A stretch of 64,000 nt of DNA from Rossellomorea marisflavi (GCA_003667865.1 CP033051.1:3374501-3438500), one strand, 5' to 3'; positions 1-9,233 are shown, numbered from the stretch's first letter. The notes: a model not told the origin generated them from the sequence alone. Numbers and translations are program-made.

Positions 1-1
1 G

Positions 2-1123
2 TCAGATCTTCTATTAACATCTGTTCTTTCTGGTAACCGTAACTTTGAAGGACGTATTCACCCATTAGTAAAAGCAAACTACCTTGCTTCACCACCACTA
101 GTAGTTGCTTATGCACTTGCTGGTACAGTGGATATCGACCTGCAAAATGATCCAATTGGTAAAGATAAAGATGGAAACGATGTATTCTTCAAAGATATTT
201 GGCCAACTACTGAAGAAGTGAAGGATGCAGTAAAATCAACTGTAACTCCTGAGCTATTCCGTAAAGAGTACGAGCGTGTATTTGATGACAACGAACGTTG
301 GAATGAAATCAAAACAAGCAATGAGCCATTATATAGCTTTGATGACACATCAACGTATATTCAAAACCCACCATTCTTCCAAGGATTATCAGCAACTCCT
401 GGAGAAATCAAAGCTCTAGACAGCTTACGTGTAGTAGGGAAGTTTGGAGATTCAGTAACAACTGACCATATTTCACCTGCTGGTGCAATTGGTAAAGATA
501 CTCCTGCTGGTAAATATCTACGTAATAATGGTGTGGAAATCCGTGACTTTAACTCGTACGGTTCTCGTCGTGGTAACCATGAAGTGATGATGCGTGGAAC
601 ATTTGCAAACATCCGTATTCGTAACCAAGTTGCTCCTGGTACTGAAGGTGGTTTCTCAACGTTCTGGCCAGAAGATGAAGTGATGGCAATGTACGATGCT
701 TGTATGAAATACCAAGAACAAGGTATTGGTCTTGCAGTATTAGCTGGAAAAGATTACGGTATGGGATCTTCTCGTGACTGGGCTGCTAAAGGTACAAACC
801 TTCTTGGAATCAAAACAGTTATTGCTGAAAGCTATGAGCGTATTCACCGTTCAAACCTTGTTATGATGGGTGTTCTTCCACTTCAATTCAAAGATGGAGA
901 TAATGCTGAATCATTAGGTTTAACAGGTAAAGAAGCAATTAGTGTTAATATCTCTGAAGGTGTAAAACCTCGTGATATTTTAACAGTAACAGCTACTGCA
1001 GAAGATGGTACGAAGAAAGAATTTGAAGTATTAGCTCGCTTCGATTCTGATGTTGAGGTAGATTACTACCGTCATGGTGGTATTCTTCAAATGGTACTTC
1101 GTGATAAGCTTCAAAATAACTAA
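2..1123 (+). CDS. acnA: Aconitate hydratase (aconitase), C-terminal part
   Basis: This is the 3' part of aconitase, which interconverts citrate and isocitrate in the TCA cycle; the Bacillus enzyme (CitB) is also an iron-responsive RNA-binding protein. The reading frame is open from base 2, so the gene starts left of the window; about 373 codons are visible. The encoded segment begins [16 protein letters not shown], a conserved aconitase stretch (the GNRNFEGR region), and later contains [20 protein letters not shown] and [14 protein letters not shown], which belong to the swivelling C-terminal domain with its active-site serine and arginine. An internal GTG at 128 is not the real start. The gene ends at a strong intrinsic terminator. 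The neighbours (yneN, sspN, tlp) match the B. subtilis citB region, where the gene is called citB. Confidence 0.97.
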   Translation, partial: SDLLLTSVLSGNRNFEGRIHPLVKANYLASPPLVVAYALAGTVDIDLQNDPIGKDKDGNDVFFKDIWPTTEEVKDAVKSTVTPELFRKEYERVFDDNERWNEIKTSNEPLYSFDDTSTYIQNPPFFQGLSATPGEIKALDSLRVVGKFGDSVTTDHISPAGAIGKDTPAGKYLRNNGVEIRDFNSYGSRRGNHEVMMRGTFANIRIRNQVAPGTEGGFSTFWPEDEVMAMYDACMKYQEQGIGLAVLAGKDYGMGSSRDWAAKGTNLLGIKTVIAESYERIHRSNLVMMGVLPLQFKDGDNAESLGLTGKEAISVNISEGVKPRDILTVTATAEDGTKKEFEVLARFDSDVEVDYYRHGGILQMVLRDKLQNN

Positions 1124-1137
1124 TATAATGTATAAAG

Positions 1138-1168
1138 ACTCCTCTAGTTAATTCTAGAGGAGTTTTTT
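1138..1168 (+). terminator. Intrinsic terminator of aconitase gene
   Basis: A 10-bp stem (ACTCCTCTAG / CTAGAGGAGT) with a 6-nt loop is followed by a run of T residues, 15 nt after the aconitase stop codon. Confidence 0.9.
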
Positions 1169-1267
1169 CGATGTTTTACTAAAAGAGGTTCGATTTATTT
1201 CCTAGACTAAAATGAGACGAGCATTCATATGATGTACTATACACTCGATATAAGGAGAGAGTACAGA

Positions 1268-1918
1268 ATGAAGAAAAAAGGTTTCTGGGGAATCATATTA
1301 TGTGTTTTATTTCTATTTGTCATGTATTTAGAAAATCAATCTAGTCCTTTTAATACATTAGAGTATGCCTTTGAAGAATCAGTACCTGAAGTTACGAATA
1401 CTATTCAGGATACATCAGCACCTTTACGTGATGATTACCAGTCACTAACGATTTTAGAAGAAGAAAACGTTGATTTACAAATTGTAGGGTCTATGAAGGA
1501 AAGTTCTAATGGCTTAGAAATTGGATCCAAAGCACCTATCTTTAGTTTAGAATCTCTCGAGGGTGAAGTGGTTACACTAGATCAACTTAAAGGAAAAAAA
1601 GTTCTTATAAATTTTTGGGCTACCTGGTGTCCTCCATGTAAAGAAGAGCTCCCAGATATGCAGGAATTGTATAATGAAAATCAAAATAAACTGGAAATTT
1701 TGGCAATAAATCTGGACCCTGAGAATAATGTACATAAATTCCGTGATGAATACGAGTTACGTTTTCCCATTTTACTTGATAAGGAAAACCACGTAAATGA
1801 GCTCTACAAAGTTCTGGCTGTTCCAACATCGTATGTTATAGATGAGAACGGTATTATTATAAATAAACATATAGGTGCTTTAGATGAAGATGCTTTTCAA
1901 AAGTTGATTGATGGATAA
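1268..1918 (+). CDS. TlpA/ResA-type membrane-anchored thioredoxin-like protein (YneN-like)
   Basis: Predicted extracytoplasmic thiol-disulfide oxidoreductase of 216 residues. A hydrophobic N-terminal segment (about residues 5-20) should act as signal anchor. After a linker of about 75 residues the thioredoxin fold starts (APIFSLESLEGEVVTL), with the active site WCPPC at Cys121 and Cys124 and the later cis-proline motif VPTSYVID. ATG at 1268 is chosen because AAGGAGAGA lies 8 nt upstream; the longer frame from 1229 has no ribosome binding site. Position directly after citB matches B. subtilis yneN. ResA relatives reduce apocytochrome c, and others act in spore cortex formation; the sequence alone does not say which role applies here. 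Confidence 0.85.
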   Translation: MKKKGFWGIILCVLFLFVMYLENQSSPFNTLEYAFEESVPEVTNTIQDTSAPLRDDYQSLTILEEENVDLQIVGSMKESSNGLEIGSKAPIFSLESLEGEVVTLDQLKGKKVLINFWATWCPPCKEELPDMQELYNENQNKLEILAINLDPENNVHKFRDEYELRFPILLDKENHVNELYKVLAVPTSYVIDENGIIINKHIGALDEDAFQKLIDG

Positions 1919-2011
1919 GAGCTTACACAAATTCAAATAAAAAGTAAATGTTATAAAAAGTCTGAAAGTTGCCCATAATACAATTACTAAATTTTTTTGC
2001 GGAGGCGTATG

Positions 2012-2155
2012 ATGAGAAAACCCAGAAAGAAATCTTTTTCAGACTTAGTGAATGAAAATAAACGACAATTAATGATGGATCCTGAAGCAATGGATGCCAT
2101 TGAAGAGAGAATAGAATCGAGACTTGAAATAAAGAGGATGGATAAGGCGGAATAA
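2012..2155 (+). CDS. FbpB-family small basic protein
   Basis: A 47-residue basic protein (begins MRKPRKKSFSDLVNENK) preceded by GGAGG at 2001-2005. Two consecutive ATGs exist; 2012 gives a 6-nt spacing and 2009 only 3 nt. The pattern RK-x-SF-x-x-L-x-x-ENK followed by an acidic segment with AMDAIEERIE resembles the Fur-regulated basic protein B family, whose B. subtilis member works with the small RNA FsrA in the iron-sparing response. No Fur box was recognised directly upstream. Similar small genes sit between citB/yneN and sspN in other bacilli. The family call is from memory of the motif; the role is inference. Confidence 0.7.
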   Translation: MRKPRKKSFSDLVNENKRQLMMDPEAMDAIEERIESRLEIKRMDKAE

Positions 2156-2232
2156 CACACGAGTTCTTCCAATATTCTCCTTTATAACTCTTTACACTTT
2201 GGAAAAGATAAATGTGTAAGGAGGGATTCGAC

Positions 2233-2376
2233 ATGACTAACCCAAATAATAAACAAGAACACTTTGCTCCAGCTCATATTGGTATTAAAGGAAGAAAAGC
2301 TGGAGGAAACAAAGGGAAACAGATGCAAGACACATCAGGGCAACACGCTCAAGTAATGCAAACAAAAGGTGAATAA
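2233..2376 (+). CDS. sspN: Small acid-soluble spore protein N
   Basis: A 47-residue protein with [19 protein letters not shown] and the C-terminal block [16 protein letters not shown], which is characteristic of SspN, a minor small acid-soluble protein of the spore core made under sigma-G. An AAGGAGGG-type ribosome binding site spans the line break at about 2219-2224. It sits immediately before tlp, as in B. subtilis where sspN and tlp form an operon. Here a strong hairpin lies between the two genes, so they may be partly uncoupled. Confidence 0.92.
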   Translation: MTNPNNKQEHFAPAHIGIKGRKAGGNKGKQMQDTSGQHAQVMQTKGE

Positions 2377-2384
2377 TAGGGAAG

Positions 2385-2413
2385 AGGGACGGACCTTTTA
2401 AAGGTCCGTCCCT
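2385..2413 (+). repeat. Long hairpin repeat, copy 1 (GGGACGGACC type)
   Basis: A perfect 13-bp stem, AGGGACGGACCTT paired with AAGGTCCGTCCCT, with a 3-nt loop, 8 nt after the sspN stop. No clear T-run follows. The same stem recurs at 45349-45384 in an unrelated intergenic region, so it is a dispersed repeat that may also act as terminator or mRNA stabiliser. Confidence 0.75.
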
Positions 2414-2502
2414 TTCTAATTAAAGGCAAAAAGTTGCAGAATCGTTTTTGTTCACGGAGAGATACTATAAGCGTACCTTTTCATTACAAGGAGGAGTTCA
2501 AT

Positions 2503-2733
2503 ATGGCTTTTAATAAACCAAATCCTGACGACCGTTCTGATAATGTAGAAAAGCTTCAAAGTATGGTTCATCATACGATTGAAAACATGGAAAGAGCAGA
2601 AGAATCCATGGCTTATACAGATAGTGAAGAACAAAAGCAGGCGATTCAAGCGAAGAATGAACGCCGCCGAGAAAGCATTGATGCGTTCCGTAATGAAATT
2701 AAAGACGAAGCGCACCAACGTGACAGACAGTAA
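2503..2733 (+). CDS. tlp: Thioredoxin-like small acid-soluble spore protein Tlp
   Basis: A 76-residue hydrophilic, strongly charged helical protein (begins MAFNKPNPDDRSDNVEKLQ) typical of Tlp, a minor spore core SASP. The family name refers to an old weak likeness to thioredoxin; there is no CxxC motif here. ATG 2503 has AAGGAGGAG at 2489-2496; the upstream in-frame codons from 2434 are not needed. Placement after sspN and before a yneP-type thioesterase matches B. subtilis. Expression is expected in the forespore. Confidence 0.92.
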   Translation: MAFNKPNPDDRSDNVEKLQSMVHHTIENMERAEESMAYTDSEEQKQAIQAKNERRRESIDAFRNEIKDEAHQRDRQ

Positions 2734-2738
2734 TACGA

Positions 2739-2770
2739 TCAGGAGTCGGCTACAATTGCCGACTCCTTTC
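2739..2770 (+). terminator. Probable terminator of tlp
   Basis: GGAGTCGGC and GCCGACTCC form a 9-bp stem around the loop TACAATT (about 2742-2766), followed by TTTCT. Confidence 0.8.
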
Positions 2771-2884
2771 TATATGTTTCTAGTATAAGTCGTAATTCAC
2801 CTTACTCCCACAATCGTAATGACTATGCTAGTATTATTACTATAAATGTAATTGATATAAATCAATACTAAAGGGTGAAGAGTC

Positions 2885-3325
2885 TTGTTAATATCTGAAA
2901 AAGAAATAGAAGTGCGTTATGCAGAAACAGATCAAATGGGTGTCGTGTACCATGCAAATTACCTAGTTTGGCTTGAGCTGGGAAGAACAAAATTAATTGA
3001 AGATCTAGGCTTTCGTTATGCTGACATGGAAAAGGAAGGAATTATTTCTCCTGTTTTGGATATCAATATTAGTTACAAATATCCTGTTCGTTATGGTGAA
3101 AAAGCTTATGTTAAAACATGGATTGATTACTATGATGGTCTTCGTTCAACATATGGCTATGAAATTTATAATGATAAAGATCAATTAGTAGTTGAAGCTA
3201 AATCACAGCATGTTTGTGTGAAGAAAGACAGTTTCCGCCCCGTTTCAGTGCGCAAGTACTTTCCGGAGTGGCATGAAGCATATGAAAGAGCTAAAAACAA
3301 GGAAAAATTAGAAGATGATAACTAA
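2885..3325 (+). CDS. 4-hydroxybenzoyl-CoA thioesterase-family acyl-CoA thioesterase (YneP-like)
   Basis: A 146-residue single hotdog-fold thioesterase. The N-terminal block RYAETDQMGVVYHANYLVWLE contains the conserved Asp (ETDQMG) and the H-x-N-Y signature of the 4HBT/YbgC family, which hydrolyses acyl-CoA thioesters in the cytoplasm. Start is TTG at 2885, with AAAGGGTGAAGA upstream; no better start is available. It lies in the B. subtilis yneP position, between tlp and yneQ. The physiological substrate cannot be read from the sequence. Confidence 0.9.
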   Translation: MLISEKEIEVRYAETDQMGVVYHANYLVWLELGRTKLIEDLGFRYADMEKEGIISPVLDINISYKYPVRYGEKAYVKTWIDYYDGLRSTYGYEIYNDKDQLVVEAKSQHVCVKKDSFRPVSVRKYFPEWHEAYERAKNKEKLEDDN

Positions 3326-3402
3326 TGCATTGTACATATTAAGCAGTCTTACGAATCTGTAAGAATGACAATAAATGCTTATGAAACAAGGTGGTATACT
3401 AG

Positions 3403-3714
3403 ATGGCATTTGGAATTAACCGAGAGCAACTACAAGAATGGAAAAAGAAGATTGAAAATGGAGAAATAGCCTTTTTAACACATTATTGGATCGATGATCG
3501 ATTTCCTCAATATAGTACGGTAACAAAAGTCGGGTGCTCAGATATACAAAAGCTCAAACAATGGGGAAAACAATACGGCTTAAAAGAAGAATGGATTCAC
3601 AACAGGAAAGCTGGATATCCACATTTCGACTTACTCGGACAGCATCAGGAGCAAATTTTAAAAGAAGAAGGAAAAATAGACCAACTGAACAATCTTATGC
3701 TGAAAAAGAACTAG
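3403..3714 (+). CDS. Conserved hypothetical protein (YneQ-like)
   Basis: A 103-residue cytoplasmic protein beginning MAFGINREQLQEWKKKIE and containing IAFLTHYWIDDRFPQYSTVTKVGC. ATG 3403 follows AAGGTGG at 3389-3395. No catalytic motif or membrane segment was recognised. By position after the thioesterase it corresponds to B. subtilis yneQ, whose function is unknown to me. The B. subtilis order is interrupted right after this gene by the signalling insert at 3.8-8.7 kb. Confidence 0.8.
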   Translation: MAFGINREQLQEWKKKIENGEIAFLTHYWIDDRFPQYSTVTKVGCSDIQKLKQWGKQYGLKEEWIHNRKAGYPHFDLLGQHQEQILKEEGKIDQLNNLMLKKN

Positions 3715-3824
3715 TAGCTTTCTTCCTTTCATACACAATATTTTATTGACTTTACGTAAGGAAAATAGTAGTTTCAAAGTAGTTAGAATTTTTGTCTAAT
3801 AATGTCGAAGTGCGGAGTGTAATG

Positions 3825-5435
3825 ATGACGAATTTCCAAGTATATCAACAAAAACTTATTATAAATATGAGAAAGCAATTTTCAGAATGGTTAAGTATAG
3901 AAGGTAAGGTTTCAAATAATGACATAAGGCGTTTCTTTCATTCCATAAGTGGAACTGCACCTACCATTGGTCTTGATAAATTTGGAGATTTAGCTTCCAA
4001 GGCGTTAACCCAGGTGGATCAAATGGAGCAAGATTACTGGACTACAGAACAACTTCAAGAGCTGATCTCACCTTTACTAAAGGCTTGTTACCGTCATGAA
4101 TATAATGTCGATATAGAAGCAACTAGCTATCAACCTCCTTCATCTGGAGAGATTGTGTTCTTAATTAATCAAGACACTAGTTTTTTAATGATTTTAAAGG
4201 ACTACTTAGAAAGTAAGGGATTACATGTCTTCGCCTTTAAAAATAGAAACAGGGCAATTTCTGCACTATATGATATGAAGCCTGACTGTCTTGTCTTCAA
4301 TCATGGTGAGGAAGTGGATGATGGATTTATTACATTTGATCATTTTTCTCAAGTTACAAATAAGCAGTATTTTCCAATCGTTGTAATAAGTGATGACACA
4401 AGTAGTGATGCGCGAATTGAAAGCTATAAAAATGGTGCAGATGATTACATACTAAAAAGTGTAGATCTTGAAGAACTGTATGTAAGAATTCATCGCCAAA
4501 TTGAACGAAAGCATTTTGTAGATCATTTGATCCTAATTGATGAACTCACAAAATTATACAATCGGAAATACCTTGAGCAGGTATTTAAAAGTCTTATTTC
4601 TCGCCAATGGGAGGACGAACAACAGTTTTCTATTGCGTTTATTGATCTGGATAATTTTAAACAGGTAAATGATCAATTTGGGCATATTGTTGGAGATAAC
4701 GTATTAAAGTCATTTGCAGACTTCGTTTCAGAAAAGCTTCAGTCATCAGAAACCTTTATTCGTTATGGTGGAGAAGAATTTGTTATTATCTTTCCAAATA
4801 ATGATGCGAATAGTTCAAAAAAGATGCTCGAGAACATCTTAAATGACTACGTAAAAAAACAGTTCCAATCTGACACAGGGCATACATTTTTCTCTAGTTT
4901 TTCAGCCGGTGTCGTAGCAGTGGATTCCACTGAATCGACTTCACTATCCTTTTGGTTAGATCTAGCGGATATGGCTCTATATGAATCAAAGAACCAAGGT
5001 AAGCAAAGAATTACAGTTTACCAACATGTGAATCAAATCATTGAAAAGCCAATTTCAGTTGCCATTGTTGAAGATGATATCATTATGCAAGTATTGATTA
5101 GTAACCTGTTCAAACAAGTAGCCTCACAAAATAAAATGAAAATTGCCATTCAGCGGTTTTCTAGTGGAGAGCAATTCATCGATAGTCAATGGCATAAGAA
5201 CAACACGCATGGTATCGTAATGTTAAATGTGTTATTAGAGGGCATGACGGGTCTTAATGTTATAGAAGAAGTGGACCTGAAAAGCTTTACAGTTTTAATG
5301 ATTTCAGCAGATAAAGCAGAGGATGAGATTCGACAAGCGATTGAACTTGATATTTCTGATTATGTTAAAAAGCCATTTTCTTTATCCGTACTGGAAAGCA
5401 AGATATCCTTCTATCTTAGACAAGTTAAACCGTAA
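3825..5435 (+). CDS. Hpt-REC-GGDEF-REC signalling protein (diguanylate cyclase) with altered receivers
   Basis: A cytoplasmic multidomain protein of about 536 residues. Order: an Hpt-like helical domain with H39 in RFFHSISGTAP; a receiver-like domain (about 105-225) in which the phosphoacceptor position is Asn (VFNHGEE, N159); a GGDEF domain (about 230-395) with an intact GGEEF at 315-319, so cyclic di-GMP synthesis is plausible; and a C-terminal receiver-like domain (about 405-530) that begins VAIVEDD and again carries Asn at the acceptor position (MLNVLLE, N468). The inhibitory RxxD site before GGEEF is not conserved (QSSE). Start at 3825 (or 3822) has GGAG 4-7 nt upstream; the TTG at 3792 lacks a site. 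It is 11 nt before the lone receiver gene, so these are cotranscribed. Confidence 0.88.
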   Translation: MTNFQVYQQKLIINMRKQFSEWLSIEGKVSNNDIRRFFHSISGTAPTIGLDKFGDLASKALTQVDQMEQDYWTTEQLQELISPLLKACYRHEYNVDIEATSYQPPSSGEIVFLINQDTSFLMILKDYLESKGLHVFAFKNRNRAISALYDMKPDCLVFNHGEEVDDGFITFDHFSQVTNKQYFPIVVISDDTSSDARIESYKNGADDYILKSVDLEELYVRIHRQIERKHFVDHLILIDELTKLYNRKYLEQVFKSLISRQWEDEQQFSIAFIDLDNFKQVNDQFGHIVGDNVLKSFADFVSEKLQSSETFIRYGGEEFVIIFPNNDANSSKKMLENILNDYVKKQFQSDTGHTFFSSFSAGVVAVDSTESTSLSFWLDLADMALYESKNQGKQRITVYQHVNQIIEKPISVAIVEDDIIMQVLISNLFKQVASQNKMKIAIQRFSSGEQFIDSQWHKNNTHGIVMLNVLLEGMTGLNVIEEVDLKSFTVLMISADKAEDEIRQAIELDISDYVKKPFSLSVLESKISFYLRQVKP

Positions 5436-5446
5436 GGAGTGTTTAC

Positions 5447-5809
5447 ATGAAACGTATATTATTAGCAGAAGATGAAGATGTTCTTCGAATGTTAATTGTC
5501 GATTCTTTAGAAGATGAAGGGTTTGAAATTGACGAGGCAACAGATGGAGGGGAAGCGGAAGAATTTATTGCTTCATCTGAATATGACCTAATTTTACTCG
5601 ATTACATGATGCCCGTTAAAACAGGCATTGAATTAATGAAAGATATTCGCTCAAGTGAACATAACAAAAATACCATTGTAATGATGTTAACAGCTAAAAG
5701 TCAGAAATCTGATCAAGAGGCTGCACATGAGGCTGGAGTAGATTACTTTTTAACAAAGCCCTTTAGTCCGTTACAACTGGTAGAAAAGGTAAAGGAGATA
5801 TTAGCTTAG
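5447..5809 (+). CDS. Single-domain response regulator (CheY-like receiver)
   Basis: A 120-residue stand-alone receiver. The acidic pocket AEDED (residues 7-11), phosphoacceptor D52 in LLDYMMP, the conserved Thr in MMLTAK and Lys in TKPFSP are all present, so phosphorylation should work. There is no output domain, so it probably relays phosphate, for example between the hybrid kinase downstream and the Hpt domain of the cyclase upstream; this relay is inference. AAGGAG lies 7 nt before ATG. The next gene starts 1 nt after its stop. Confidence 0.93.
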   Translation: MKRILLAEDEDVLRMLIVDSLEDEGFEIDEATDGGEAEEFIASSEYDLILLDYMMPVKTGIELMKDIRSSEHNKNTIVMMLTAKSQKSDQEAAHEAGVDYFLTKPFSPLQLVEKVKEILA

Positions 5810-5810
5810 A

Positions 5811-8687
5811 ATGAAACAATACTTTAAAAGAAGCTTATCTCGTCAATTTATCTTAACGATGGCTGCATTTATTACTCTTTTCATAATAGGTTCAAGTATC
5901 ATCGTAACGATTTATAATGTAAAGCAAAGTGAGTATCAGGAGACTTCAGAGAAATTAGAAAATAAAGAGAGAATTGTCATTCAAATAGACAAAGGATATG
6001 CAGATGTAATCTCTGATATAAGAGGCTATTTTGCATTTAATAATCCTGACTTGTTACAGAAGGCAACGTCCAGAGAATTGGAACTTGATACTTTAATTAA
6101 AAGCTTTGAAGGGTTATCTGAAACAATAGATGACCAGCAATTTATTAATGAAGTAAAGGAGTTTGACCGATTTTATTTTGAAGAAAGCTTACCACCTTCC
6201 TTAGAAGACTTCGAAAAAGGTCAAGTGGAAGAGCTTGCTACACGTGCCAAAACCTCATCTACTCCACGAGTTGAAAAGTTTCAGGATGATGTTGATGATT
6301 ACCGAAGCCTACTAGATTCGCGAATTGAAGAACATTTCAAAAGTTTTACAGAATTTAGTGCTTTTATGAACTTTGCTATGGTTACGTTTAATGGGGTTAT
6401 GCTTTTATTGCTCTTATTTATTATAAGAGCAAGCTTGAACGGAATTGGACGCCCGTTAACAGATTTGGCACATGCGTCTGAAAGACTTAGTGTTGGTGAT
6501 CATGAGGTCACATTACCAGCGTACAATGAACGACGACAAGATGAGCTTGCTGTTTTAACAAAAAGCTTTTCTCTAATGCTTTCAGCGATTAAAGAGAAAG
6601 AACAAACATTAATTGATTCAAACGATGAATTACTACATCAACAAGATGAGCTACAAGCACAACAAATGGAACTAGAAAATCTCATTGATCAAATGGAAAT
6701 GCGAGAAGATCAGCTTCGCCATTTGAATCAATTAATTAACAGCCTTTCGAATTCGTTAGACGAAGACGAGGTATTAAATAGTATTGTAAAAGGGTTCTCA
6801 GCAGTTATTGGTGCAGATCGCGGAATGATTGTGCTATTAGACCAAGAACATACGCATGCAAGCTGGGGACTTTCAGAGGAAAGTACTGAGCAATTTATTG
6901 AGCATATTTTTGATGGTTTAAGTGAGAGAGTTATAGAGGAAAAACAAATTTATGTAACGGAACGTAAATTGGTTCGATCTGAAAAAGGACTTCATACTGA
7001 GGATCAACGCTGCTATGACATCTATATTCCTGTTATCTCTTCGACGGATAAAGTAGAAGGAATCATGGTATTTTCTAGATTTTCATCTGGCTACTCAGCA
7101 GATGAACTTGAAGAATACTTTGGATTATCAAAACAGATCGCGATTTCCCTAGAGAAAATTCAATTGTATACATTTACTGAATCCGAACGCGTGATGAATC
7201 AGAGAATCTTAGATACGATTCATGAAGGTGTTCAATTAATGTCATTAGAAGGAGAATTACAACAAATCAATAAAACCTTCTGTGAGCTATTTAATTGTGA
7301 AGCAGATGAAATGCAACTAGGCTCTTCTCTTTCTCAATGGATGGAATTTATGAAACAAAGAGTTGAACAGCCTACAGAAATTGAAGCATTTATACATGGT
7401 ATTATCAATGGACACCAAGACGATAATGTTCAGTTAAAATATACCATACAGGATCCTAAGTACCGCGTCATTGAAGTGTATGCAGAACCGCTTATTCGTG
7501 ACTTTATTAAGGTGGGCTGGGTGTTCGTTCATAGAGATATTACAAAAGAGCATGAAGCAGATCAAATGAAAAATGAGTTGGTAAGTACGGTCTCTCATGA
7601 GTTACGAACACCACTAGCATCAGTACTTGGATTTACAGAATTGTTATTGAACAAACAGTTAAAAGAAGATAGGCAAAAGAAATATTTAACAACAATCTAT
7701 CAAGAAGCTAAACGGTTAACGTCTTTAATAAATGACTTCCTAGATGTACAAAGAATGGAGTCTGGGAAACAAACGTATGATAAGAAATTTCATGCATTAC
7801 ATCCATTATTAGAAGACATCATAAACAATGAATCAATCCAGCTATCAAAAGCACATCAAATGAAATTAATACAAGAAACAGACAATGATATGGTTTTTAT
7901 CGACCGAGATAAGATGATTCAAACATTTCAAAATTTGATTCATAATGCCATTAAGTACTCACCAGAAGGGGGAATCATTACGGTTTCCATTTCAGAGGAC
8001 AATGAGCATATAAATGTTAGCATTAAAGATCAAGGTCTTGGAATACCAAAAGAAGCATTACCTAATCTCTTTACTAAATTCTTTAGAGTTGATAATACAG
8101 ATCGAAGAAAAATTGGTGGTACAGGACTTGGGCTTGCTATTGCTAAAGAAATTGTAAAAGCTCATGACGGTGATATTAGAGTAGAGTCTGAGTTAAAAGA
8201 AGGTAGTACGTTCACAGTTTCATTGCCAAAAATGGAAGTATCACCAGAGATACTGGTTGAACAAAATGTACAAGAACAGGTAGAAGGTCGCGTGATTATT
8301 GTAGAGGATGATCGTCATCTAGCTTCTTTACTCTCAACTGAACTAATTGAAAGTGGTTTTCAAATTGAGACCTATAGCAAAGGTGAAGATGCTATTGAGG
8401 CTTTAAAGCGTGAAGTACCAGATGCAATCGTCTTAGATATTATGCTTGACAATTCTCGATTAAATGGTTGGGATGTCCTAGAAGAAGTTAAACAATCAAA
8501 GCAGTTGTCCGAGGTTCCTATTTTTATCTCTTCTGCTTTAGACGAGAAAGAAAAAGCCTATGATTTAGGGGCACAAGGCTATTTGGTCAAACCTTATTCA
8601 CCTTCTCAGCTATCCAAGCTTATTTTACAGGCTTTATTGACTCATGAACGACGTGGAGCCATTCATATTCCTAAAGAAGACCTATAA
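5811..8687 (+). CDS. Membrane hybrid sensor histidine kinase (HAMP-GAF-PAS-HisKA-HATPase-REC)
   Basis: A 958-residue hybrid kinase. Two transmembrane segments (about 14-36 and 186-208) flank an outside sensor region of about 150 helical residues. Then come HAMP (about 208-262), a coiled coil rich in Gln and Glu (262-312), a GAF-like domain (315-455), a PAS-like domain (460-585), HisKA with H596 in VSHELRTPL, HATPase with GTGLGLAIAKEI, and a C-terminal receiver with D876 (IVLDIMLD) and K in LVKPYS. The start has AAAGGAGATA inside the end of the receiver gene. The three genes form one operon, and phosphate flow HisKA - REC - Hpt - REC is the natural reading. A bidirectional hairpin terminates the unit. 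Confidence 0.93.
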   Translation: MKQYFKRSLSRQFILTMAAFITLFIIGSSIIVTIYNVKQSEYQETSEKLENKERIVIQIDKGYADVISDIRGYFAFNNPDLLQKATSRELELDTLIKSFEGLSETIDDQQFINEVKEFDRFYFEESLPPSLEDFEKGQVEELATRAKTSSTPRVEKFQDDVDDYRSLLDSRIEEHFKSFTEFSAFMNFAMVTFNGVMLLLLLFIIRASLNGIGRPLTDLAHASERLSVGDHEVTLPAYNERRQDELAVLTKSFSLMLSAIKEKEQTLIDSNDELLHQQDELQAQQMELENLIDQMEMREDQLRHLNQLINSLSNSLDEDEVLNSIVKGFSAVIGADRGMIVLLDQEHTHASWGLSEESTEQFIEHIFDGLSERVIEEKQIYVTERKLVRSEKGLHTEDQRCYDIYIPVISSTDKVEGIMVFSRFSSGYSADELEEYFGLSKQIAISLEKIQLYTFTESERVMNQRILDTIHEGVQLMSLEGELQQINKTFCELFNCEADEMQLGSSLSQWMEFMKQRVEQPTEIEAFIHGIINGHQDDNVQLKYTIQDPKYRVIEVYAEPLIRDFIKVGWVFVHRDITKEHEADQMKNELVSTVSHELRTPLASVLGFTELLLNKQLKEDRQKKYLTTIYQEAKRLTSLINDFLDVQRMESGKQTYDKKFHALHPLLEDIINNESIQLSKAHQMKLIQETDNDMVFIDRDKMIQTFQNLIHNAIKYSPEGGIITVSISEDNEHINVSIKDQGLGIPKEALPNLFTKFFRVDNTDRRKIGGTGLGLAIAKEIVKAHDGDIRVESELKEGSTFTVSLPKMEVSPEILVEQNVQEQVEGRVIIVEDDRHLASLLSTELIESGFQIETYSKGEDAIEALKREVPDAIVLDIMLDNSRLNGWDVLEEVKQSKQLSEVPIFISSALDEKEKAYDLGAQGYLVKPYSPSQLSKLILQALLTHERRGAIHIPKEDL

Positions 8688-8714
8688 CAAAAAGAAACAT
8701 TGCAAAAAAAATAT

Positions 8715-8785
8715 AAAAAAAAGGGAATTTACTTCATTCTGTAGGTGAAAAGCTACTCTACAGATTCATGTAAATTCCCTTTTTT
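8715..8785. terminator. Bidirectional terminator between kinase operon and yneR
   Basis: A long imperfect hairpin: A6-GGGAATTTAC pairs with GTAAATTCCC-T6, with an inner CTGTAG/CTACAG helix. It has A and T tracts on both sides, so it can serve the plus-strand kinase operon and the minus-strand gene that ends at 8799. Confidence 0.88.
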
Positions 8786-8798
8786 ATAACTGAAATGT

Positions 8799-9092
8799 TT
8801 ATTTTTTGTGGTATTCGTATTTGGGCTCTTTATACGTTTCATCAAATTCTACAGACAAATCATGACCATCAAAAAACCATAAATCTCTCTCTTCAATAAA
8901 GTATGTTACTCCGTTAGCTGTTGATGATGCAATCATTTCAATTGGTTCTTCCTTTGTTACACCTAGTGCAAAGCTATCATGTAAGGGACTAGAGCCCCCA
9001 TATCGAACATAAAACCGAATTGAATCACCTTCTTCAACAAGCATTTCATTATGAAACCATTCAATCGCTTTATTCGATAACGTAATATTCAT
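8799..9092 (-). CDS. HesB/IscA-like protein YneR
   Basis: A 97-residue protein of the HesB-like/A-type carrier fold, similar to B. subtilis YneR. It begins MNITLSNKAIEWFHNEM and contains SIRFYVRYGG and GVTYFIEERDLWFF. The cysteines that bind iron-sulfur clusters in true IscA/SufA proteins are absent, so an Fe-S carrier role is unlikely. Start at 9092 is chosen because AAGGAG lies 8 nt upstream; the frame extends 12 codons further without a site. The position before plsY agrees with B. subtilis. Confidence 0.85.
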   Translation of the reverse strand: MNITLSNKAIEWFHNEMLVEEGDSIRFYVRYGGSSPLHDSFALGVTKEEPIEMIASSTANGVTYFIEERDLWFFDGHDLSVEFDETYKEPKYEYHKK

Positions 9093-9233
9093 AGAAACAT
9101 TCTCCTTTATGTATATTTGAAGTAACAAGTAATGTATGTAGAGTAACGTAAATGATTGGACATAGACATCTCTATTTCATATTATAAACATATGAATGAG
9201 ATACTACTAATGATGTGCACAAAGGAGGATTCT

